Assembly: GCA_947382625.1 (NCBI GenBank) | Contig: CANDAG010000008.1 | Location: 1-64,000 of the forward strand | From: an uncultured Lachnospiraceae bacterium | GTDB taxonomy: Bacteria > Bacillota > Clostridia > Lachnospirales > Lachnospiraceae | Length of the DNA: 64,000 nt | Direction: 5' to 3' | In this document: positions 17,905 through 25,398 of the stretch, piece by piece | Position numbering within the stretch: the stretch's first letter is position 1 | Layout of the letters: the number at the start of each line of letters is the position of its first letter | Program-made: the position numbers and the translations under genes | The notes under the pieces: generated by a model | Database searches by the model: none | Told to the model about the DNA's origin: nothing | What the model saw: only the letters and a program-made list of their open reading frames with translations

Positions 17905-18681
17905 ATGGACGAAAATTTTATTGAAGTAAAACAGCTTTACAAAACATTTCATACCAAAAAGCAGGATATTGAGGTCTTAAAGGGGATCGACCTTTCTGTG
18001 GGGAAAGGGGACATTTACGGAATTGTTGGCTTCAGCGGAGCCGGAAAGTCCACTCTGGTCCGGTGCATCAACCGCTTAGAGGAGCCGGACAGTGGAAGTG
18101 TCAGGATCGGAGACCAGGAGATCACTGCCCTTGGAAAAGCCGAACTGAACAGGCAGAGAAGAAAGATTGGCATGATCTTTCAGCAGTTTAATCTGTTTGA
18201 TTCTATGACGGTGTCCCAGAATATTGCTTATCCCCTTAAGATGGCCGGCTCATCCTCCAAGGAGGTGGGCGAGAGAGTAGAGGAGATGCTGAATCTGGTA
18301 GGCCTTTCCGAAAAAAGAGACGCCTATCCGGGAGAGTTATCCGGCGGACAGAAGCAGAGGGTGGGAATTGCCCGGGCCCTGGCCAATCATCCGGATGTAC
18401 TTTTGTCCGATGAGGCTACAAGCGCGCTGGATCCTCAGACAACCCTTTCCGTACTGGATCTGCTCAAGGAGATCAACCAGAAGCTGGGATTGACTATCAT
18501 TTTGATCACCCATGAGCTGGAAGTGATCAAATACACCTGCCACAGAATGGCGGTGATGGAAAACGGCAAGCTGCTGGAGCAGGGGCTGGTGAAGGATATT
18601 TTCCAGCATCCCCAGTGTGAGACCGCCAGGAACTTTATCGGTGTTTACAACAAATTCAGAAGCGATTACTGGCAGGAGTAA
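17905..18681 (+). CDS. metN: methionine ABC importer ATPase MetN
   Basis: A 258-residue ATPase that powers uptake of methionine. Walker A GFSGAGKST (42-50), signature LSGGQKQR, Walker B VLLSDEATSALDP and a switch histidine in LITHELEV are all present. It is shorter than MetN proteins with a C-terminal ACT-like regulatory domain (about 340 residues), so feedback inhibition by methionine through that domain is probably absent. It is the first gene of metN-metI-metQ, 15 bases before metI. Other NlpA-type substrates cannot be excluded. Confidence 0.88.
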   Translation: MDENFIEVKQLYKTFHTKKQDIEVLKGIDLSVGKGDIYGIVGFSGAGKSTLVRCINRLEEPDSGSVRIGDQEITALGKAELNRQRRKIGMIFQQFNLFDSMTVSQNIAYPLKMAGSSSKEVGERVEEMLNLVGLSEKRDAYPGELSGGQKQRVGIARALANHPDVLLSDEATSALDPQTTLSVLDLLKEINQKLGLTIILITHELEVIKYTCHRMAVMENGKLLEQGLVKDIFQHPQCETARNFIGVYNKFRSDYWQE

Positions 18682-18696
18682 GGGCGGGAGGTAAAA

Positions 18697-19407
18697 ATGA
18701 GCTTATATAAATATTCTTTTTGGGAAGTGCTGAAGAATGCTTTTACTGCGGAGGTCTGGGAGCGGGTACTGCCTGCCATCAGCGAGACCATGTATATGGT
18801 GGCAGTATCTTCCGTGTTTGTCCTTGTATTCGGGGTGGTCCTGGGACTGGTGCTGGTGATGACCAGTAAGGAGGGGCTTGTGCCCTGTAAGACTGTACAT
18901 ACAATTTTGAGCGCTGTGATCAACTGCTTCCGTTCACTGCCCCAGGTGATCATCATCATTGTCATGCTGCCGGTGGCAAGGGCGCTGGTGGGCAAATCCT
19001 ATGGCTCTAATGCCTGTATCATATCTCTGGTGGCCAGCTGTGTGCCCCTTTTTGCAAGGCTTGTGGAAAGCAGTCTGTTAGAGCTTGATAAAGGAAAGAT
19101 CGAGGCAGCCAAGGCTATGGGCAGCGGCAATATGCGGATCCTGTTTACGATCATGGTGCCGGAGACCATGCCTTCCCTGGTCAGGGCTTTCACCAATGCG
19201 GTAGTGATCATTATTTCCATGACAGCCCTTGCCGGAAGCTTCGGGGCAGGGGGGATCGGATATATTGCAGTTACCTATGGGTACACAAGATTCGAGCATG
19301 ACCTTTTGTTTGCCACTATCATTGTGCTGATCGTGATCGTTCAGGTAGTGCAGATCCTGGGAGATACGATTTCGAAGATCATTTTGAAGAGAAGACACCT
19401 GATCTGA
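18697..19407 (+). CDS. metI: methionine ABC importer permease MetI
   Basis: A 236-residue inner-membrane permease with about five membrane helices and the EAA-type loop (LDKGKIEAAKAMGSGNMRIL) that contacts MetN. GGGAGGT precedes the ATG. The stop codon overlaps the first base pairs of repeat copy A3, and two tandem hairpins separate it from metQ. Confidence 0.9.
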   Translation: MSLYKYSFWEVLKNAFTAEVWERVLPAISETMYMVAVSSVFVLVFGVVLGLVLVMTSKEGLVPCKTVHTILSAVINCFRSLPQVIIIIVMLPVARALVGKSYGSNACIISLVASCVPLFARLVESSLLELDKGKIEAAKAMGSGNMRILFTIMVPETMPSLVRAFTNAVVIIISMTALAGSFGAGGIGYIAVTYGYTRFEHDLLFATIIVLIVIVQVVQILGDTISKIILKRRHLI

Positions 19408-19443
19408 CATAAGGATGTCTGGCGAAGCCTGGTATCCGTTGGT
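19406..19443 (+). repeat. hairpin repeat family A, copy A3
   Basis: Outer arm GACA; inner stem GGATGTC/GGTATCC pairs at all seven positions with two G-U pairs; loop tggcgaagcct. It overlaps the metI stop codon and is followed at once by A4. Confidence 0.7.
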
Positions 19444-19481
19444 GGCATAAGGACAGTTCGTGAAGCGTGCTGTCAGTTGTC
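19444..19481 (+). repeat. hairpin repeat family A, copy A4
   Basis: Outer arms GGCA/TGTC (with one G-U), inner stem GACAG/CTGTC (perfect), loop ttcgtgaagcgtg. It is a tandem neighbour of A3 with a different stem sequence but the same folding. Confidence 0.75.
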
Positions 19482-19655
19482 TATAATAGACAAACAATTC
19501 CGCCTGTATTTGGGCAATATGTATATTTTTGTAATGGATTTGGGCTGCAAATTTCATTTTGTGAAGATACCTCTTTGGAATTGATTGTGCTAAAATGAGG
19601 GACAAAGGCAGAAGGCCTTTTGACATAAAGCATAATTTCAAAGGAGGAGAAAATT

Positions 19656-20615
19656 ATGAAAAAGAAACTGGCCCTTATTATGGCAGCTGCACTTACAGCG
19701 TCTGCTCTTCTGGCAGGCTGCGGGAACAGCGGCGACACACAGGAGGCAGCTAATACGGAAGAATCTGCAGAAGATACCGCAGATGCTGCCGATGCAGAGA
19801 CTCAGGAGGACGCAGATGCAGAGACCGATGGAGATGCTGCAGAGGATGCCCAGGAGGCAGAGGGAGCTGAGGATGAAACAGCTTCAGGAGAAAAAGTAGT
19901 CCTTAAATGTGTATGCGATCTGACCCCTCACAGTGAGATCCTGGATGCGGCTAAGGATGCCCTTGCAGCAGAGGGGATCGAGCTGGATATCGTTTCCACT
20001 ACATGGGATGCAACCTGGAATGATATGCTGATCGATGGAGAAATTGATTTCGCTTACTTCATGCATGTACCGGCTATGGAAAGCATCGAAGAGGAAATGG
20101 GTGCTGACCTGTACAGCATGGGCGGCGTTCACGTTGAGCCTTATGCATGCTTTTCAGACAAATATGCAAGCAAGGATGAGCTTCCGGAAAATGCGGTAAT
20201 CGCCATCCCCAATGATTCTTCCAACGAGTACAGGGCTCTTAAGGTACTTGAAAGCGAAGGCTTTGTGAAGTTAAATCCGGAGATGACAGCCATCGATGCT
20301 TCCGTAAATGAAATCGAGGAATATCTGATCCCGATCGAGATCGTTGAGATGGATCAGGCCAATATCATCCCTTCCGCCGCAGATTTTGACGCTTACTTTG
20401 TCAACGTAAACAGAGCGCTGGAGGCTGACATTGATACTACCTCTTATCTGATGAGAGAGGGCGAGGATTCCGAATACGCCAACATCATCACGGTAACAGA
20501 GGCAAACAAGGATAACGAATCCATCAAGACGCTGGTATCAGTTCTTCAGTCTGATGATGTAAAGAACTTCATCACTGAGCATTACAACGGAGCAGTTATT
20601 CCTGCCAAGAACTGA
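19656..20615 (+). CDS. metQ: methionine-binding lipoprotein MetQ (NlpA family)
   Basis: A 319-residue lipoprotein that delivers methionine to MetNI. The signal peptide ends in a lipobox LLAGC with lipidated Cys22. A very acidic Ala/Glu/Asp linker (about 25-80) leads to the NlpA ligand-binding domain, which begins near KVVLKCVCDLTPHSEIL and includes DFAYFMHVPAM. AAAGGAGGAG precedes the ATG. It is placed 248 bases after metI, with the A3-A4 hairpins between, and ends in a terminator. The acidic linker is longer than is usual for MetQ. Confidence 0.9.
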   Translation: MKKKLALIMAAALTASALLAGCGNSGDTQEAANTEESAEDTADAADAETQEDADAETDGDAAEDAQEAEGAEDETASGEKVVLKCVCDLTPHSEILDAAKDALAAEGIELDIVSTTWDATWNDMLIDGEIDFAYFMHVPAMESIEEEMGADLYSMGGVHVEPYACFSDKYASKDELPENAVIAIPNDSSNEYRALKVLESEGFVKLNPEMTAIDASVNEIEEYLIPIEIVEMDQANIIPSAADFDAYFVNVNRALEADIDTTSYLMREGEDSEYANIITVTEANKDNESIKTLVSVLQSDDVKNFITEHYNGAVIPAKN

Positions 20616-20661
20616 TCAGTAAGATACTAAAATATTTTTCACACATTGTGTGTCTCCTAAA

Positions 20662-20694
20662 GACCTCTTCCGAAGCGTTCGGAGGAGGTTTTTT
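20662..20694 (+). terminator. terminator after metQ
   Basis: ACCTCTTCCGAA and TTCGGAGGAGGT form a stem (20662-20689) with one mismatch, followed by TTTTTT. Confidence 0.85.
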
Positions 20695-20695
20695 G

Positions 20696-20733
20696 ATCAA
20701 TAAGCCGACTCGCGGAGCGTGGCGGCGTTTGAT
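20696..20733 (+). repeat. hairpin repeat family A, copy A5
   Basis: Outer arms ATCA/TGAT (perfect), inner stem GCCGAC/GGCGGC (five of six pairs), loop tcgcggagcgt. Both stems differ from the other copies yet still pair. It lies between the metQ terminator and the AraC regulator. Confidence 0.7.
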
Positions 20734-20820
20734 AGGAAAGCACTTTTCGTCAAGAAAAAATCTCCTATGAGTTGTATCCTGGTAACAGTAGCTTATAGTT
20801 TTCGCACAAGGAGGAAACCA

Positions 20821-22386
20821 ATGGACAGTCAAAAGCCGATATTCCGATCACTGGCTGTGATTGAAGAAAAAATCCAGGAAAAGCTTACGGTGGAAAGCCT
20901 GGCAGAAAAAATGCACTTTTCCAGATATCATTATCAGCGTCTTTTCAGAGAGGCAGTGGGGGAGAGTGTCATGCGGTATGTGAACCGGCGCAGGATCACA
21001 CTCTCTGCCAGTGAGATAGCAGGGTCAGAGTCATCTATTCTTGAGATTGCATTAAAGTATGGGTATGATTCTCACGAAGGCTTTACCAGGAGCTTTAAGG
21101 CCTGTATGGGTGTGACCCCGGCGGAGTACCGGAAATACCATTATTCCATCAAGGTTCCCGAAACAGAAAAGGAGAGATGTGCTATGTTGTATTCAAAAAC
21201 CACCAATGAGATCATCCGGGAGCTGAACAGTCTGATCGTTCAGATCAGGGAGACGGCAGAGTTTACCTGCAAAATGAAGGAGAAGGAGCAGGAGGCAGCA
21301 GTATTTTACGGGCAGTTTTTGAAGCTGCTTGCTGAGAGGACACAGAGATTATCCGGGGAATTGTCCGAAATTCTGGGGACGATCACAGATATTGCCCGGT
21401 GCCCTGATCAGATTTCCGCTCGTTTTATGCTTATAAAAGCCATTGAGGATGTTGCCTTCTGGTCCAATATGATGTCATTTCAGGCAAGACTCACCATCGC
21501 AAGGGCAAAGCCGGAGCATGGGAGTATATTTGAGCCCTTGTGTGAAAAATATGAGGCGTTGGCCGGGGATGCCCGGATGAAAGCCGGGAAGATCGCAGGC
21601 TTTTTCAATGAACTGTCTGCCCTGATCTTTCAGGATATGCGGGAAAGCGCGGAAGAAAAGCTGCGAAATGCCATCCAAAAGGGAGAAAACGCCGGGCGGA
21701 GGCTTTTGGAGAATCCAGATTTACCCTACGCCTATATCGGAGATGAGATTCTGGCAATTGTCAGGGAAATTTCTTCCATTCCTCTCGAGAAGGTGACGGT
21801 TAACTTTCTGGAGGACTGTGTGTTCCGGTTAGACATTATCGCGTTTGCTGCCGATGTGGATGTGCTGCGGGAGCCTTCTCACCGGCCGCTTTTTGAAGAT
21901 ATTTCAGAATTCCAGGCGGAATTGAAAGAGGTATTTTCCTTTTTTGAGAGCCTGTCAGAGGATATTTTTGGAAAGGGAGAAGCGGAGCAGGAGAGCCATA
22001 CCCTGGAGCGAACCGCAGAGAAGGGCTTCAGCGATCTGGCTTTTCAGGGAATGATTTTGCTGTTTTATCTGAAAGGGGAAGTCCGAAAGCTGGGAACATA
22101 TCTGAATGAGAGCCAAAGAACCGCATTCGCCGGTATTTGCGGCAGGATGGAGGAGGCGCTTCGGTTGGCGCAGGTGGCAAAAGGGCAGGAGGATGCTGAA
22201 AAGATCGCAGAGATTCTCGGGCAAGTATATGAAGCAGGCATCCATGAGTCTGAGGCCCTTGGGGATTTCGGGGCACCGGTGGGACTGATCGCGGAGGAGA
22301 TCAGGCGGATGGAAAAGGCTTTGGTTACGATTCGTGGTGGGCATGAGAGTGGTATAAGTAACCTTGTGAATGAAGTAAATGTGTAG
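20821..22386 (+). CDS. AraC-family regulator with long helical C-terminal domain
   Basis: A 521-residue protein. The DNA-binding AraC domain is at the N-terminus (about 5-105, with HFSRYHYQRLFREAVGES and YDSHEGFTRSFKACMGVTP), unlike most of the family, and about 400 further residues are almost entirely helical and charged with no recognised fold. The open frame begins at 20719, but AAGGAGG sits 7 bases before the ATG at 20821. The long domain may sense a ligand or partner. No target gene is obvious, although metQ lies upstream and the defence island downstream. Confidence 0.85.
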   Translation: MDSQKPIFRSLAVIEEKIQEKLTVESLAEKMHFSRYHYQRLFREAVGESVMRYVNRRRITLSASEIAGSESSILEIALKYGYDSHEGFTRSFKACMGVTPAEYRKYHYSIKVPETEKERCAMLYSKTTNEIIRELNSLIVQIRETAEFTCKMKEKEQEAAVFYGQFLKLLAERTQRLSGELSEILGTITDIARCPDQISARFMLIKAIEDVAFWSNMMSFQARLTIARAKPEHGSIFEPLCEKYEALAGDARMKAGKIAGFFNELSALIFQDMRESAEEKLRNAIQKGENAGRRLLENPDLPYAYIGDEILAIVREISSIPLEKVTVNFLEDCVFRLDIIAFAADVDVLREPSHRPLFEDISEFQAELKEVFSFFESLSEDIFGKGEAEQESHTLERTAEKGFSDLAFQGMILLFYLKGEVRKLGTYLNESQRTAFAGICGRMEEALRLAQVAKGQEDAEKIAEILGQVYEAGIHESEALGDFGAPVGLIAEEIRRMEKALVTIRGGHESGISNLVNEVNV

Positions 22387-22450
22387 TAAGATAAAAATTG
22401 CCAAACCTATGTGAGCTTGTGTAAAAAGCAGCGCAGAAATGAGGAAAATT

Positions 22451-22878
22451 ATGAAACTGGTCACATTTCAATCTCTGGAGGCATTAAAAGATTTAGTAAA
22501 CAAAGGATATTTAGAATGCAAGGAAGAATATATTGATTTAAAAAAATCAGGAACAGCTTATTCTTGGATATCAGAGAAAATGAGCAGTATCATAAAAAAT
22601 GATACTGGTGCAAAAATCAGTTTGACAGATGCAGAACAGATGATGAATACCTGGAAATATGTCAGAAAATACGAGAGAGCTTTGATAAGTGTATCACTAC
22701 GGACAGTGATGTTTTACAGGGTTGTGTGTGGAAGATAAATCTGGATGAAGTAGAACAAATAGAGTTTCTAAGCGATGATGCCTATGTATATGGTTCATTG
22801 AATTATATACGAAATAATGGTAATAGGATTAACTGGAGAGAAGATTTCTATAAAAGGTTGAAAGAGGAAGCTGAATAA
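22451..22878 (+). pseudogene. frameshifted DUF3841 gene
   Basis: The first frame (22451-22738) starts MKLVTFQSLEALKDLVNKG, typical of DUF3841 proteins, and runs past NTWKYVRKYERAL into unrelated sequence. The other half of the family (CVWKINLDEVEQIEF and on to a stop at 22876) continues in another frame from about 22670. So a frameshift, and probably some internal loss because the family is longer (about 190), has broken the gene. It marks the left edge of a visibly AT-rich segment. DUF3841 has no firm function. Confidence 0.62.
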
Positions 22879-23058
22879 CCATGTAGGTCAGGATTGTATT
22901 TGAAAATGATAAGATTTTTGAGCATAATGTTAAACAAATGGCTGAAAAAATATTGTGAAGATAGGAAGATTACCCCGGGAGGTTTTGTGAACGATAAATG
23001 CGACAAGAAAAATGAATGATAAAAACGGAACAAAAAGTATTAAAAACGAGATTGAATA

Positions 23059-23087
23059 TTGAATTGTGAATAAGGGAATGATATAAT
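23059..23087 (+). promoter_or_regulatory. promoter of the ATPase-TOPRIM module
   Basis: TTGAAT (23059-23064), a 17-base spacer and a perfect TATAAT (23082-23087), 47 bases before the ATPase start. Confidence 0.65.
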
Positions 23088-23134
23088 AGCAACATAAACA
23101 GAAATATGAATTATATAGAGGCATGGAGGCTGTT

Positions 23135-24538
23135 ATGGGCGCACGTTTTGTCAGGATAGAAAATATAACTATAGAGAATTTTAAAAATGTAAAGTACGGT
23201 ACTCTTGATCTTGCAAATCGCAAAAAAAATTATCGTACCAGTATTGTGGGGTTATATGGACAAAATGGTTCAGGGAAAACTGCGTTAGTTGATGCATTAC
23301 AAGTGCTCAAATTTGCATTATGTGGAAAGGCTATTCCGGAAAAATATGCGGATTATATTCATGTTGACGAAGACCATGCTACTTTAAAATTTCAATTTAA
23401 AATGCAAAGGAATGAAGTCAGTTATGACATTTGGTATCAATTTTCATTAAAGAAAATGATAGATGATACACATTCTAATGACGAAAACGTAAATACTGAT
23501 CTGAGATATAAAACACAAATATATGATGAAGTATTAAGCTTCGCATATACTTCAAAGGATGAAAAAGTCCGTAAGGGGGCACTTGTTGATACAAGAACTT
23601 CAGAAGTGTTTGTGCCAAAGTCGAAATTTAATGAACTTTTAGGGGAAGCAACAAATGATATTACAGAATTGCTTGTAACAAAACGTCTTGTTCAGACACA
23701 GGGAAGAACATTCGTTTTTTCACGAGAAATGATAAATGCCTTTAGAAAAAACTGTAAGAATGAAAAATATATGGCATTCATTGAAGGATTATATACATTT
23801 GGAAACAGAGAACTTTTTGTTATTGATACGGAAAATTCGGGATTGATTAGCATGAATGCCTTGCCGTTGGCATTTAAGTATAAAGAAAACAATTCGGAAG
23901 CTGTTGGAAATTTAATGCTGCCCCTGAATGTACCAGCTCCAATTCCGGAGGATGCAATGGAACTGGTGAAAAAAATTATTTCTAATATGAACATTGTTTT
24001 AGAAGAAATCATTCCGGGTCTAACAATTAATATTGTTGATTTGGGACCGATGGTTTCGAAGGATGGTAAGGTTGGAAGACTTATTCAATTGATGTCTTTA
24101 AAAAATAGCAAAGCTATTCCTTTTCAATATGAGTCAGAAGGAATTAAAAAAATTGTTTCAATTTTGCAGTTGTTAATTGTAGTATATAACAATCCATCTA
24201 TTACAGTTGCTATTGATGAAATGGATGCCGGAATTTTTGAATATTTATTAGGCGAACTTCTCAATATTATATCCGAAAAAGGAAAAGGGCAGTTGATTTT
24301 TACATCTCATAATCTTAGACCGCTGGAAACGATTGATAAGGGATTTATTGCTTTTACAACAACAAATCCGGATAATCGTTATATTCGTATGACAAATGTG
24401 AAAGGAAACAATAATCTCCGGGATTTCTATTATCGAGATATTGTTTTAGGTGAACAGAATGAGCCGGTTTATAATCCAACCAATAATTATGAGATAGCCT
24501 TAGCGTTCAGAGAGGCGGGTGAAGCATTTGGCTCGTAA
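23135..24538 (+). CDS. AAA/ABC-type ATPase of a two-gene defence-like module
   Basis: A 467-residue ATPase. It has Walker A GQNGSGKT (42-49) near the N-terminus, a long middle insert, Walker B with Asp361-Glu362 (VAIDEMD), and a switch His392 (FTSHNLRPLE), an SMC/OLD-like arrangement. The ATG at 23135 is preferred to the one at 23123 because the GGAGG lies between them. The stop overlaps the next gene, which encodes a TOPRIM-like protein. ATPase plus TOPRIM pairs include anti-phage systems such as PARIS (AriA/AriB), OLD-type systems and AbiL; the best fit by eye is AbiL-like, but no search was possible. Codon use is much more AT-rich than in neighbours, which suggests transfer. Confidence 0.75.
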   Translation: MGARFVRIENITIENFKNVKYGTLDLANRKKNYRTSIVGLYGQNGSGKTALVDALQVLKFALCGKAIPEKYADYIHVDEDHATLKFQFKMQRNEVSYDIWYQFSLKKMIDDTHSNDENVNTDLRYKTQIYDEVLSFAYTSKDEKVRKGALVDTRTSEVFVPKSKFNELLGEATNDITELLVTKRLVQTQGRTFVFSREMINAFRKNCKNEKYMAFIEGLYTFGNRELFVIDTENSGLISMNALPLAFKYKENNSEAVGNLMLPLNVPAPIPEDAMELVKKIISNMNIVLEEIIPGLTINIVDLGPMVSKDGKVGRLIQLMSLKNSKAIPFQYESEGIKKIVSILQLLIVVYNNPSITVAIDEMDAGIFEYLLGELLNIISEKGKGQLIFTSHNLRPLETIDKGFIAFTTTNPDNRYIRMTNVKGNNNLRDFYYRDIVLGEQNEPVYNPTNNYEIALAFREAGEAFGS

Positions 24539-25253
24539 GAAAATTGTACTTTTCATTGTAGAAGGTTCTTCAGATGATGCTGCTCTGGGTGTTATGTTGA
24601 ATCAAGTATATGATAAAGATTCGGTGTATGTTCATATCATGCACGGTGATATTACTACCAGAACAGGAGTAACTTCACAAAATATTATTTCCAAAATAGG
24701 AAATGAGGTGCGTGGTTTTGCAAAATCGCATCATTATACAGCAAAAGACTTTAAACAAATCATTCATATTGTTGATACAGATGGTGCGTATATTCCTGAG
24801 GACCAAATATTGGAAGAACAGGATTGTAATGGGATTTGGTATGAATCTGGTGGAATTCACACATTGAATCGGCAGGCAATTATCAGTCGTAATCAGCAGA
24901 AGCAGGGAAATTTGTATCGTCTCACGAGCACAGGACAAATCTGGAAGATTCCTTATAAAGTGTATTATATGTCCTGTAATTTAGATCATGTATTACATAA
25001 TAAGAGGAACAGCACAGATGAGAACAAGGAAGATGATGCATATGTGTTTGCTATAAGATATAGAAAAAATCTGGAAGGATTTGTCAAGTTTATCTGTGAA
25101 TCGGATTTTTCTGTTGAGGGCGAATATAAAGAAACATGGGCATATATTCAGGATGGTATGAATTCGATAGAGAGGCATACAAATCTTGGGATTTGCATTG
25201 CGGAAGAATTTCAAAACAGACCTGATCAAGCATACAATGCTCAAACCGATTAG
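24528..25253 (+). CDS. TOPRIM-like partner protein of the ATPase
   Basis: A 241-residue protein with TOPRIM hallmarks: Glu12 in FIVEGSSDD and Asp83-x-Asp85 in HIVDTDGAY, the metal-binding set of nucleases of this fold. A GTG at 24519 is possible, but TTG at 24528 is better because AGGCGG lies about 9 bases upstream and it gives a start LARKKIVLFIVEG. The gene overlaps the ATPase end by 11 bases, so the two are translationally coupled and likely act together, with the ATPase as sensor and this protein as effector. The RNA or DNA target is unknown. Confidence 0.68.
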   Translation: MARKKIVLFIVEGSSDDAALGVMLNQVYDKDSVYVHIMHGDITTRTGVTSQNIISKIGNEVRGFAKSHHYTAKDFKQIIHIVDTDGAYIPEDQILEEQDCNGIWYESGGIHTLNRQAIISRNQQKQGNLYRLTSTGQIWKIPYKVYYMSCNLDHVLHNKRNSTDENKEDDAYVFAIRYRKNLEGFVKFICESDFSVEGEYKETWAYIQDGMNSIERHTNLGICIAEEFQNRPDQAYNAQTD

Positions 25254-25362
25254 GCTTTCGGCGAAGTGTCAGGATAAGAAGGAATCTGATTATAAGTACA
25301 GTGTTGCAGAAAAAGTTTTTATTGACCAGTTTATCGAGGAAAGACAATCGGCTATGGCTTAA
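25237..25362 (+). CDS. small open frame at the right edge of the AT-rich island
   Basis: A 41-residue frame (MLKPIRLSAKCQDKKESDYK and on, ending ERQSAMA) that overlaps the end of the TOPRIM gene. It has no clear SD and I do not recognise it. It could be a third small component or the tail of a gene lost when the island inserted. Confidence 0.25.
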   Translation: MLKPIRLSAKCQDKKESDYKYSVAEKVFIDQFIEERQSAMA

Positions 25363-25398
25363 TTACTAACCGGAAATAAAGTAAGGAGGATTTCATCT

